Origin: Hwangdonia lutea
Lineage (GTDB): Bacteria > Bacteroidota > Bacteroidia > Flavobacteriales > Flavobacteriaceae
DNA length: 64,000 nucleotides
Direction of reading: 5' to 3'
NCBI RefSeq assembly: GCF_032814565.1
Contig: NZ_CP136521.1
Location: 3,692,501 to 3,756,500, forward strand
The position numbers and the translations under genes are program-made. The notes beneath the pieces were generated by a model. It was not told where the DNA came from. It saw only the letters and a program-made list of their open reading frames with translations, and did not search any database. Every line of letters starts with the position of its first letter. The first letter of the stretch is position 1. Positions 53,855 to 62,201 of this stretch are shown in pieces.

Positions 53855-55036
53855 TTGAATCCTTCTATTTTAAATACTGAAATCCAAGAGTTTATAAATG
53901 AAAATTTACAGGCTGATGTTTCAAAATTACTATTAAAAGGAACAGCGTTTGATGCGGTTGAAACCAAAGACATCATCGAGCAAATTGAAGCTAAAAAACG
54001 CTCCGAAAAAAAATTGCCAACATGGTTCAATACCACAAATATTTATTATCCAAATAAGCTGAATATTGAGCAAACTTCTTCAGAAATTACGGCGAATTAC
54101 AAATCTAAATTAATTAAAGGCGAATCGATAATTGATTTAACTGGTGGCTTCGGCGTGGATTGTTACTACTTTTCAAAACATTTTAAAACCGTTGTACTTT
54201 GCGAGATAAATGATCAGCTTTCAGAAATCGTAAAACACAATTACACACAATTACATGCTCGTAATATTTCAACCCAAAATGTTAATGGAATTACATATTT
54301 AAAAACTTCAAAAAAAACCTTCGATTGGATTTATATCGACCCTTCAAGACGCCACGACAGTAAAGGCAAAGTATTCTTTTTAAACGACTGTTTGCCCAAT
54401 ATTCCCGAACATCTCGATTTGCTTTTTAGGCATTCAAAAAACATATTGATTAAAACATCGCCACTACTCGATATTTCGGTTGGCATAAATGAATTGAGGC
54501 TTGTAAAAACCATTCACGTTGTCGCTGTAAATAACGAAGTAAAAGAATTGCTTTGGATTTTGGAACGCGGTTATTCTGAAGCAATTTCAATAGAAACGGT
54601 AAATATAAAAAAAGATAAAAATGCGCATTTTAGTTTTTTGTTGGAAGAAGAAAAACATACGCCATCCAATTACCATAAACCGCTCACCTATTTGTACGAG
54701 CCCAATGCTGCTATATTAAAATCGGGTGGATTCCATTCCATTTCCCATCAATTAAAATTATTTAAACTGCATCAGCATTCACATTTATACACCAGCCAAC
54801 AGCTTGTGGATTTCCCCGGAAGATGTTTTAAAATTGAAAAACTATTGCCTTTCAACAAAAAGGCGTTAAAAAAAGAAGCCATAAAAAAAGCCAATATCAC
54901 CACCCGGAATTTTCCCGAAACGGTTCAACAAATTAGAAAAAAATTCAGCATTAAAGACGGGGGAAATCTGTACTTGTTTTTTACAACGGATATTGATGGA
55001 AATAAAATTGTTATTATAAGTACAAAAGCCAATTAA
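53855..55036 (+). CDS. SAM-dependent methyltransferase with THUMP-like domain
   Basis: A 393-residue class I methyltransferase. The SAM site is LIDLTGGFGVDCYYFSKHF-like (IDLTGGFGVDCYYFS) with the catalytic-type DPSRR loop (WIYIDPSRRHDSKGK) replacing NPPY. A C-terminal THUMP_like domain (about 300-393) ends with GNLYLFFTTDIDGNKIVII. The start is TTG at 53855; no ATG is available at the right position. The AI-2E transporter gene ends 6 nt earlier, suggesting translational coupling. It probably acts on tRNA or rRNA; related families are annotated as RNA cap N2-guanine type. Confidence 0.88.
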   Translation: MNPSILNTEIQEFINENLQADVSKLLLKGTAFDAVETKDIIEQIEAKKRSEKKLPTWFNTTNIYYPNKLNIEQTSSEITANYKSKLIKGESIIDLTGGFGVDCYYFSKHFKTVVLCEINDQLSEIVKHNYTQLHARNISTQNVNGITYLKTSKKTFDWIYIDPSRRHDSKGKVFFLNDCLPNIPEHLDLLFRHSKNILIKTSPLLDISVGINELRLVKTIHVVAVNNEVKELLWILERGYSEAISIETVNIKKDKNAHFSFLLEEEKHTPSNYHKPLTYLYEPNAAILKSGGFHSISHQLKLFKLHQHSHLYTSQQLVDFPGRCFKIEKLLPFNKKALKKEAIKKANITTRNFPETVQQIRKKFSIKDGGNLYLFFTTDIDGNKIVIISTKAN

Positions 55037-55053
55037 ATAGCTTAAAACATTTG

Positions 55054-57210
55054 CTACTCAATGCATTTTAGTTTTTCGATAAAAAACGTTCTGTAATCAA
55101 TGTCCGATACTAATTTAGTGCTTTTTGTACCTTTAAAATAAATGGATTTTATAGCAGATTGCTCTAATTTTTGCATTTGCGAATTAGTTATTCTGCCTTT
55201 AAAATTAAAGTTTTCGCAATCAATATTCCACGAATGGAAAAGCGTTATACTTTGGTTGTTTTCAAGTTGAATTTTTACCGAAGATCTGTTACTTGTTAAA
55301 TAACTGGCACATCCCAAGTTTGCTGAAAGATTTAAAAAAACATTTACCTTGTTGCCCTGTCTGTACAATTCTACGGTTAAGTTTTTATTGAGCTTATAAA
55401 GTTCTGTTCGGATTAATTGTTCTTTGTAAAACTCATCGTATTCATTAATAAGGTAGTTACAGGTATTTCGCGATTCAGATTTTTCCAATCGAAGCTTGTG
55501 TGTTTCTTTTACTTTAGCGATAGAGTCCAAAAGCCTTTTGGCCTTTTCTTCGGCCTGCTTTAACAATAAAGCTTCTGTGGCCAAACGTTGTTCTTCGGAC
55601 ACCTTGGCTTTAGCGATGGAATCCCGCTGTCTTTTAGCTTTTTCCTCTGCCTGTTTAAGCTGAAATTCTTGAGCCGCCAATCGTTGTTTTTCCGTCTCTT
55701 GAATTTTCGCTAGGCTATCTTTTACCCTCAAAGCTCGCAATGCTGCCTTTTTGCGTTGAAATTCTTCCTCTGCCAAGCGTTGCTTTTCGGCTGCTTTAAC
55801 TTTAGCGACGGAATCACGCTCGCGTTGTGCCTTTTCCTCAGCTTGTTTGCGCAATAAAGCTTCTGCTGCCAATCGTTGCTTTTCAGCTTCTTTGGCTTGG
55901 TCGATGGAGTCTTTTATCCTCAACGCTCGCAATGCTGCCTTTTTGCGTTGGAACTCCTCCTCTGCCAAGCGTTGCTTTTCTGCCGCTTTAACTTTAGCGA
56001 CGGAATCACGCTCGCGTTGTGCCTTTTCCTCAGCTTGTTTGCGCAATAAAGCTTCTGCTGCCAATCGTTGCTTTTCAGCTTCTTTGGCTTGGTCGATGGA
56101 GTCTTTTATCCTCACCGCTCGCAATGCTGCCTTTTTGCGTTGGAACTCCTCCTCTGCCAAGCGTTGCTTTTCTGCCGCTTTAACTTTAGCGATGGAATCA
56201 CGCTCACGTTGTGCCTTTTCCTCAGCTTGTTTGCGTAATAAAGCCTCTGCTGCCAATCGTTGCTTTTCAGCTTCTTTGGCTTTAGCGATGGAGTCTTTTA
56301 TCCTCAAAGCTTTCAATGCTGCCTTTTTGCGTTGGAACTCCTGCTCTGCCAAACGTTGCTTTTCGGCTGCTTTAGCTTTAGCAATGGAATCACGCTCACG
56401 TTGTGCCTTTTCCTCAGTTTGTTTGCGCAATAGAGCCTCTGTGGCCAACCGTTGTTTTTCAGCCTCTTTGGCTTTGGCGATGGAATCACGTTCGCGTTGT
56501 GCCTTTTCCTCAGCTTGTTTACGTAACAAGGCTTCCGCGGCCAACCGTTGCTTTTCAGCTTCTTTGGCTTTAGCGATGGAATCACGCTTTCGCAGTGCTT
56601 TTTCCTCAGCTTGTTTACGTAACAAGGCTTCCGCAGCCAATCGTTGCTTTTCAGCTTCTTTGGCTTTAGCGATGGAATCACGTTTTCGCTGTGCTTTTTC
56701 CTCGGCTTGTTTACGTAACAAGGCTTCTGCGGCCAATCGTTGCCTTTCTAACTCTTTGACTTTGGCGATGGAGTCTCGTTTTCGCTGTGCTATTTTTTCA
56801 GCTATTTTTGCTTTGACAATGGAATCTTGTCTTCGTTTCTCCTTTTCCTCGGGACTGTTGTATATTATTTCTTGTAAACGCTTCTTTCTATTTTCTCTTT
56901 CTTCGATGAGTTTTTTTCGTGCCTTTTCCTGAAAATCATAGTACAAATCCATCATTTCGTCATTAATTAACAGAAAATCAGAACTTAAAATCCCAACCCA
57001 TTCTTTATAGGATACTTTGTAATTATCTTTTCCTAAGTAACCAATTACAATACAGTTTTCACCTTTTTTAAATTCTGTTAAAGGTTTTGAAGATTCACTT
57101 AAACCATCATACAACGTACCATTTTCACTGAATTTCGTAGCGATATTAGCCTCTTGTGAGAAGATGCTTTGAGTTAGTAAAATGCAGATAAGTAGGCAGA
57201 GGTTTTTCAT
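55054..57210 (-). CDS. Exported coiled-coil protein with ~14 tandem 32-residue repeats
   Basis: A 718-residue protein. Signal peptide 1-19 (ending SIFSQ), then an SH3-like or SH3b-like region (about 20-90: TLYDGL, KGENCIVIGYLGKDNYKVSYKEWVGIL) common before coiled coils. From about residue 126 to 578 a 32-residue unit built on EKQRLAAEALLRKQAEEKA plus R-x-RDSIAKAKE repeats 14-15 times; in the middle it alternates with a second variant (EFQRKKAALRALRIKDSI), making a 64-residue super-repeat. It is highly charged and alpha-helical. The C-terminal ~140 residues form a separate globular domain with four cysteines. Function unknown; likely a periplasmic or envelope-spanning rod. Confidence 0.85.
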   Translation of the reverse strand: MKNLCLLICILLTQSIFSQEANIATKFSENGTLYDGLSESSKPLTEFKKGENCIVIGYLGKDNYKVSYKEWVGILSSDFLLINDEMMDLYYDFQEKARKKLIEERENRKKRLQEIIYNSPEEKEKRRQDSIVKAKIAEKIAQRKRDSIAKVKELERQRLAAEALLRKQAEEKAQRKRDSIAKAKEAEKQRLAAEALLRKQAEEKALRKRDSIAKAKEAEKQRLAAEALLRKQAEEKAQRERDSIAKAKEAEKQRLATEALLRKQTEEKAQRERDSIAKAKAAEKQRLAEQEFQRKKAALKALRIKDSIAKAKEAEKQRLAAEALLRKQAEEKAQRERDSIAKVKAAEKQRLAEEEFQRKKAALRAVRIKDSIDQAKEAEKQRLAAEALLRKQAEEKAQRERDSVAKVKAAEKQRLAEEEFQRKKAALRALRIKDSIDQAKEAEKQRLAAEALLRKQAEEKAQRERDSVAKVKAAEKQRLAEEEFQRKKAALRALRVKDSLAKIQETEKQRLAAQEFQLKQAEEKAKRQRDSIAKAKVSEEQRLATEALLLKQAEEKAKRLLDSIAKVKETHKLRLEKSESRNTCNYLINEYDEFYKEQLIRTELYKLNKNLTVELYRQGNKVNVFLNLSANLGCASYLTSNRSSVKIQLENNQSITLFHSWNIDCENFNFKGRITNSQMQKLEQSAIKSIYFKGTKSTKLVSDIDYRTFFIEKLKCIE
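55476..56835. repeat. Tandem 96-bp coding repeats
   Basis: DNA-level tandem repeat of 96 bp (about 14 copies) encoding the coiled coil of the gene above. In 55700-56400 copies alternate in a 192-bp higher-order unit with near-identical bases, suggesting recent duplication and copy-number variation. Confidence 0.85.
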
Positions 57211-57396
57211 AATATATTAATGCTAAACTAATAAATATTATAACCAATTAGGCAAATAATTTTAAATTTCAAAGTAATTCCTTAAAACAAAAAAGCTCCA
57301 CTAAAAAATAGTGAAGTTTTAAGTGAGCCCTAAAAGGTTTTTAATATATTCCACACCATCCATCAGAATTACAAAACACTTGTGATTCAGAAGTGA

Positions 57397-57855
57397 GAAC
57401 CTTCTTATTTCAAGTGGTGTACAAAGCCATTTCCAAACTTGTTGTTGACCTCTGAAGTTAAAGCTATAAAAAACTATTTAGCACACCCAGATTATATGTT
57501 CTGGTCCAAACCTTCACTTCAATATATTTAAAAGGTGTCCGGAATTACTACATTAATTGTTGCGAAAGCACTTTTTACAATAACTGTAAGCTACTTGGGT
57601 TTAAGAGTAATCGCGATAAACGCAAACTTAATGGTCTCAATCCCAAACGAATCTCAAAACCTAACATATTGTGGTGTGCAGAGGTTACGATTTTTAAAAC
57701 CAACGATGGCACAAAACATTATATCCATATTTTAATGGATCACTTCTCTAAAATGAATTTAGGGTACAGTATCGAAAAAAGCAGTTATGGTAAAGCCATT
57801 AGAAGTCTTATTAAAAATGCTTTGGTTTTTGCGCCGGAAAAACAACCAAAAAGTT
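57397..57855 (+). pseudogene. Decayed IS transposase (rve/DDE integrase core) fragment
   Basis: Two frames together read a transposase fragment: the first (from 57397) gives EPSYFKWCTKPFPNLLL and VKAIKNYLAHPDYMFWSKPS before a stop near 57529; the second (from about 57522) gives CESTFYNNCKLLGFK, NPKRISKPNILWCAEVTIF and KTNDGTKHYIHILMDHFSK. The WxAxVT and ILMDHFSK pieces are the first and second acidic strands of a DDE/rve domain, but the first Asp (normally WHADVT) is Glu here, the frame is shifted once, and both ends are lost. It is IS3-like in style; the exact family is not resolvable. Confidence 0.65.
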
Positions 57856-58220
57856 TAAGCATTATTTGCGTCCACAGGAAACCGGTAACAAAACCAATGT
57901 ACGTTGGGTAAAGGTTTCATCAAATAATTTATCCTTAAAAGCGTCGAGCAACGTCCTGTTAAATACCTGTTTGGCCTTTTGATATGAATGAAATCGATTT
58001 TGAAATCGGAGATGATAGCGAATCAGTTTCAGGTTTGGTTCCAGTAACCTCAAAGCACGGAGCGGATATTAAATTTGGCGAAACCATACAATGGAACATC
58101 GATTAATTACAGATGGACTTGGGCAGCAATACGTCTTGGGGGTTCTTGTTGCACCCAGAATATATCATTCCTACAGGCAAAAGCTACTCGCACTCGTTTA
58201 GCATAGTACCTTATGAATGA
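57856..58220 (+). pseudogene. 3' remnant of a GH2 beta-galactosidase (lacZ-like)
   Basis: Immediately after the transposase fragment, frames broken by at least two shifts and a stop read HYLRPQETGNKTNVRWVKV, NIDYLQMDLGSNTSWGF (with an indel between NID and LQM) and HPEYIIPTGKSYSHSFSIVP, ending at TGA 58218-58220. RPQE-GN-DVRW and QMG-GSNTSWG-HPEY are the closing motifs of the bacterial LacZ C-terminal domain. Only about the last 110-120 codons remain, so the enzyme is lost; the break point coincides with the transposase remnant. Confidence 0.75.
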
Positions 58221-58401
58221 CTATTGGCAATTTTAATATATGAGCGGCTTAAAATAAAAATGTCTTGAAACACATTTATTAATTGTTGTTTAGAAAATCG
58301 GAAAAAAGTTTGTTTATCGACAATAAATGCTATACAGTTATACTAGGTTGATTTGGATATAATTGCTTAAATTTATAATCAAATCAAATTCATTTTGAGC
58401 C

Positions 58402-61356
58402 GTGAAACCCATTTTAGCGCTGATATTGCTTTTTTTAAGTATGTCCCTATTTGGACAGAACCGCTACAATATCGATTCGCTTAATCAAGTTTATAGAACA
58501 GCTGCCAACGATACGGTTAAGATAAAAACCCTGCAATGGATTTTTGATAATTATCTATACAGTAACCCGGATTCTACCCAGTTCTGTTACAGGGAAATGT
58601 TTAAAATAGGAAAAAAAAGCAAGTGGGATTATGCTTATTACAATGCCTATTTGCATAAAGCCACACATTACTGGAGTGTTTCCAAAATGGATAGCGTTAT
58701 ACTTGCCATGGAAGGCGCGCTAAAGCATGCCATAATTTTAAAAGACGATTCGAAAACAAGTAATTGTTACGTAAGATTGGCTATGGCGCAATCCCATTTA
58801 GGCAATTATTCCGTTGCAAAAGAACTCACGTACAAAGCCCTGGAAATCGCTAAGAGAAATAACGATTGGGAAGGATTGTACTTCTCTTACTATCGTTTAG
58901 GAAACACCTTTTATTATGAAAACGACTTTGACAATGCTTTACAGAATTATCTAAAGGTCGATTCCATTTTTCAACACCACGAACGTAAAGAACCTGCTCT
59001 TGCCGCCTCATTATCAAACATCGGTCAAATTTACATGGAACTCGGTAATTTTGATAAGTCTGAAGAATACTTTCTTAGAAGCAAGGAACAATATAGATTG
59101 ATGAACAGACGCGAAGGCGAGGTGTACATTAAATTCAACATGGGCAAATTGGAGTTCAATAAAGGAAACTACCAAAATTGCATAGATTCATTGATACCCG
59201 TACTAAACTATTACTCAAATGTCCAAAACACAGATGAAGTCAGTGATATATCGGGATGGATTGGCGCATCGTATCTTAAACTAAAAAACTATCCAAACGC
59301 TAAGAAATATTATGAAAAAAGCGTAAATCTAGCAAATCAGTCCAATAGTAAAATGCAGCTTGCAAATGGATTGGTAGGGCTCGCTGAAGTAGCAAAACAC
59401 TATGGCAATCCCAACAGGGCCATAATGCTTTTAAAACGCGCTTTGGAAATCTATGATGAGATGAACATTTCTTACAACAAATCTCAAATCTTAAAGAACT
59501 TATCCACTGCACATCTAGAAAAAAAAGATTATAGAAAAGCGTTAGAATATTTAGAAGCATTTCAATCGTTAAAAGATAGCATCACAAAGGCTGAAAATGC
59601 GAAAAACGTACATGAACTTGAGGCCAAGTACGAGAACGAAAAAAAAACAAAAGAAATCGCTTTGCTAACCTCACAAAACCAATTGGTAGCCCAGCAAAAA
59701 AAGAATCAACGAAATTTGTTTTTGGGAGGCCTCTGCCTAACATCGTTAGTCGGGGTTTTCTTTTTTATTTTGTACCGAAACCGACAAAAAACCAATAAAA
59801 AACTAAAGGAAATAGATGTCTTAAAATCTAATTTTTTCGCTAATATTTCGCATGAATTCCGTACACCGTTAACACTAATTTCAGCACCGCTTGAAAAAAA
59901 ATTGGAATCAGAAAAACTAAACAACACCGACCGTACCGATTTCGAGATGATGCAGCGCAATTCCAAAAGGTTGCTTAATTTGGTAGACCAACTGTTGGAC
60001 CTTTCAAAATTAGAATCCGGCCATTTAAAACTTCGGGTTTCCCGGGGCGATTTAACGGTTCTTTTAAAATCTATTGCGTCATCATTTGTGCACTTAGCCA
60101 AAAGCAAAAAAATTGAATACACCGTTAAAGTTGAAACCACCAAAAATGCTTGGTTCGATAAAAACCTAATCGAAAAAACGGTAATCAATTTACTGTCCAA
60201 TGCCTTTAAATACACACCAGAAAACGGCGTCGTAAATTTCAAATCGACCATAAAAAATAGTAAACTGGAAATACTGGTAGAAAACAGCAGCCCAACATTT
60301 TCCAATGAAAAAATAGACAAAATCTTCAATCGGTTTTATCAAGCCGATGAAAATGCCGATGGTATTGGCATTGGCCTGTCCTTGGTTAAAGAGCTGGTTA
60401 CATTAGCCCATGGCACCATACATGTTGAAATTACAAAAACCGATACCGTGTTGTTTAAAGTTATATTGCCCATATCAGAAAAGGCCTTTTACAAAAACGA
60501 ACTTGTCCCAGTACACAAAACCGGATCAACTCTGCAAGAATACAAACAACCAGTACCATCCTCAACAAAAACCAAACAAGCAACTAATGACATGCTGGAT
60601 GAAGATGCACCCATCCTTCTCATTGTAGAAGATAATGCCGATGTAAACGCATTTATAAAAAACTCGTTTTCAAACACCTTTCAGGTTTTAGAAGCCGAAA
60701 ACGGAAAAATAGGCATAGAAAAAGCCATAGAATTTGTGCCCGATATTATTATATCGGACATTATGATGCCTGTAACCGATGGTCTGGAATTATGCAAACA
60801 GTTAAAATTAGACGAACGCACCTGCCACATCCCCATAATATTATTAACGGCCAAAGCTGGTGAAGAAAGTCAATATAAAGGTATGGAAACCGGCGCCGAT
60901 GATTATATTACCAAGCCATTTAAAATAAAAATGGTCGAAACCCGGGTGCAAAATTTAATAGCTTCAAGAAAGCTGCTTCGCAACCGTTATAGCCAAGAAG
61001 TGGTGCTTAAACCAAAAGATATTGCAATAACCAATTTAGACGAGCAATTTTTGGAAAAGGTACAACAGGTACTTGATGAAAAATTAACGGAACCGTCCTT
61101 TAGCGTAGAAAAATTCAGTGCAGCCGTGGGCATGAGCCGTATGCAATTACACCGAAAGTTAAAAGCGCTAACAGATTTATCGGCCTCGGAATTCATTCGT
61201 TCCCAGCGCTTAAAATTGGCCGCATCATTACTTCAAAAAAGCGATGCCAATATTTCTGAAATTGGATACACCGTTGGTTTTAACGACCATGCCTATTTTA
61301 GTAAATGTTTTAAAGAAGCTTATGGCTGCTCCCCTTCAGAGTACATCTCAAAATAA
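58402..61356 (+). CDS. TPR sensor / histidine kinase / receiver / AraC one-protein regulator
   Basis: A 984-residue hybrid two-component protein started at GTG 58402. Signal peptide 1-19, then periplasmic helical TPR repeats (about 80-400: several units such as ALAASLSNIGQIYMELGNFDKSEEYF), coiled coil, one membrane helix (439-457), HisKA with FANISHEFRTPLTL (His484), HATPase (NLLSNAFKYTPENG, GIGIGLSLVKEL), receiver 738-850 with Asp786 (IIISDIMMP) and a C-terminal AraC DNA-binding domain (about 885-984, ending GCSPSEYISK). All catalytic residues are present. Unlike SusR-type hybrids the sensor is TPR, not propeller. It probably controls the secreted-protein genes just downstream. Confidence 0.95.
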   Translation: MKPILALILLFLSMSLFGQNRYNIDSLNQVYRTAANDTVKIKTLQWIFDNYLYSNPDSTQFCYREMFKIGKKSKWDYAYYNAYLHKATHYWSVSKMDSVILAMEGALKHAIILKDDSKTSNCYVRLAMAQSHLGNYSVAKELTYKALEIAKRNNDWEGLYFSYYRLGNTFYYENDFDNALQNYLKVDSIFQHHERKEPALAASLSNIGQIYMELGNFDKSEEYFLRSKEQYRLMNRREGEVYIKFNMGKLEFNKGNYQNCIDSLIPVLNYYSNVQNTDEVSDISGWIGASYLKLKNYPNAKKYYEKSVNLANQSNSKMQLANGLVGLAEVAKHYGNPNRAIMLLKRALEIYDEMNISYNKSQILKNLSTAHLEKKDYRKALEYLEAFQSLKDSITKAENAKNVHELEAKYENEKKTKEIALLTSQNQLVAQQKKNQRNLFLGGLCLTSLVGVFFFILYRNRQKTNKKLKEIDVLKSNFFANISHEFRTPLTLISAPLEKKLESEKLNNTDRTDFEMMQRNSKRLLNLVDQLLDLSKLESGHLKLRVSRGDLTVLLKSIASSFVHLAKSKKIEYTVKVETTKNAWFDKNLIEKTVINLLSNAFKYTPENGVVNFKSTIKNSKLEILVENSSPTFSNEKIDKIFNRFYQADENADGIGIGLSLVKELVTLAHGTIHVEITKTDTVLFKVILPISEKAFYKNELVPVHKTGSTLQEYKQPVPSSTKTKQATNDMLDEDAPILLIVEDNADVNAFIKNSFSNTFQVLEAENGKIGIEKAIEFVPDIIISDIMMPVTDGLELCKQLKLDERTCHIPIILLTAKAGEESQYKGMETGADDYITKPFKIKMVETRVQNLIASRKLLRNRYSQEVVLKPKDIAITNLDEQFLEKVQQVLDEKLTEPSFSVEKFSAAVGMSRMQLHRKLKALTDLSASEFIRSQRLKLAASLLQKSDANISEIGYTVGFNDHAYFSKCFKEAYGCSPSEYISK

Positions 61357-61453
61357 TCACACCCCACCCTTTCAAAACACTGATTTTCAGTGTAATGTTA
61401 CATTTATTATAGACTTTGATACATGCCTTATAGCCACTAAACAATCTTGTTTT

Positions 61454-61461
61454 TAGCTTTG
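61454..61461 (+). promoter_or_regulatory. Bacteroidetes -7 promoter element for the 61.5-kb gene group
   Basis: TAGCTTTG matches TAnnTTTG exactly and lies 39 nt before the ATG of the 49-residue gene, giving a leader of about 32 nt. This would make the downstream genes independent of read-through from the kinase gene. Confidence 0.5.
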
Positions 61462-61499
61462 AATTTATTACCGACCGCGTAATCTTCATTCAATTTATT

Positions 61500-61649
61500 A
61501 TGAAGAAAAAAAAGTATGAGGGCACTATTAAAAAATGGCCTACCAATAAGATTTTCCTAAACATCAATCATTTAGGAAAAGGGAAATACAAATTGAAGAT
61601 CATCCACAAAAACAAGATTATAAAAACAACTTATTTCATTAAAGAATAA
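61500..61649 (+). CDS. Small basic protein (49 aa)
   Basis: A 49-residue frame starting MKKKKYEGTIKKWPTNKIFL and ending KIIKTTYFIKE, strongly basic (about 17 Lys). The last two thirds have an alternating pattern (GKYKLKIIHKNKIIKTTYF) consistent with beta-strands. Its stop is 4 nt before the next gene's ATG, and it follows a clean promoter element, so it is likely real and the first gene of a small operon. No family recognition. Confidence 0.6.
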   Translation: MKKKKYEGTIKKWPTNKIFLNINHLGKGKYKLKIIHKNKIIKTTYFIKE

Positions 61650-61653
61650 AATT

Positions 61654-62190
61654 ATGAAAACACTTAAAAAAATTGGTATATCCGTATTAATAATTATACT
61701 GAACACTATTGCGGTACAAGCACAAATAACCAAGCCAAAGGTAAAGCCAAAGATTACCGCCCCAGTAAATTTACCCACGGCCTTCGATAAGATTATGTAC
61801 AACCTAAACAACGGCGTTTGCTACGAGATTGCTTTGGTATCCTTGCAGTTAAACGCGAAGAACAGCCAGCACACATCGTTTGGTACAGAGGCCCGGTACG
61901 GACTGGGCAACCTTACCAACAATAGCCGAAATGAGCTGAAATCTGTTTTTCCGCTTGATATAGGCATCAAACAAACCGCGGCCCAAAACACGTTACAAAC
62001 CACGGTAAGACTCAAAAAAACAGGAAAAACCGTAACCCTCGATATTCGAAACCGGCAGTATTATCACCTTATTTACAAAGTGAAAATCGTAAAAAAGAAG
62101 AACGGATACTGGCTTATTGCAGAAAGAAACGCATTGAGCGAAACCGTATTGTTCACCTTCGCCATTTACCGAACGGCATGCTTAATTTAA
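61654..62190 (+). CDS. Exported hypothetical protein
   Basis: A 178-residue protein with a signal peptide (MKTLKKIGISVLIIILNTIA, cleavage near VQAQ). The mature part is basic and threonine/lysine rich, with strand-like stretches NTLQTTVRLKKTGKTVTLDI and YYHLIYKVKIVKKKNGYWLI. It is packed against neighbours: 4 nt after the 49-aa gene and 11 nt before the OmpA gene. Not a family I know; a periplasmic partner of the OmpA protein is possible. Confidence 0.75.
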   Translation: MKTLKKIGISVLIIILNTIAVQAQITKPKVKPKITAPVNLPTAFDKIMYNLNNGVCYEIALVSLQLNAKNSQHTSFGTEARYGLGNLTNNSRNELKSVFPLDIGIKQTAAQNTLQTTVRLKKTGKTVTLDIRNRQYYHLIYKVKIVKKKNGYWLIAERNALSETVLFTFAIYRTACLI

Positions 62191-62201
62191 AAGAAAATAT
62201 T

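Larger units (their letters stand above)
57211..58401. other. 1.2-kb gene-poor region holding decayed genes
   Basis: Between the repeat-protein gene and the TPR kinase gene. It contains the transposase and beta-galactosidase remnants annotated below; 57211-57396 and 58221-58401 carry nothing I recognise beyond AT-rich sequence and a weak hairpin at 57292-57318. Confidence 0.7.

Noticed and set aside
55476-56835. Tandem repeats as a possible CRISPR array
   Set aside because: Units are 96 bp, contiguous, in frame and without unique spacers; they encode protein.
55847-56932. 361-residue open frame on the plus strand opposite the tandem-repeat gene
   Set aside because: It mirrors the 96-bp repeats of the minus-strand gene; the composition (Ser/Arg/Cys/Ala repeats) is an artefact of antisense reading of a low-complexity coiled coil.
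57292-57318. Hairpin-like CTCCACT/AGTGAAG region
   Set aside because: One mismatch and position upstream of the minus-strand gene start make a terminator role unlikely.
61377-61393. Small hairpin ACACTG/CAGTGT after the TPR kinase gene
   Set aside because: No T-run follows; too weak to call a terminator.
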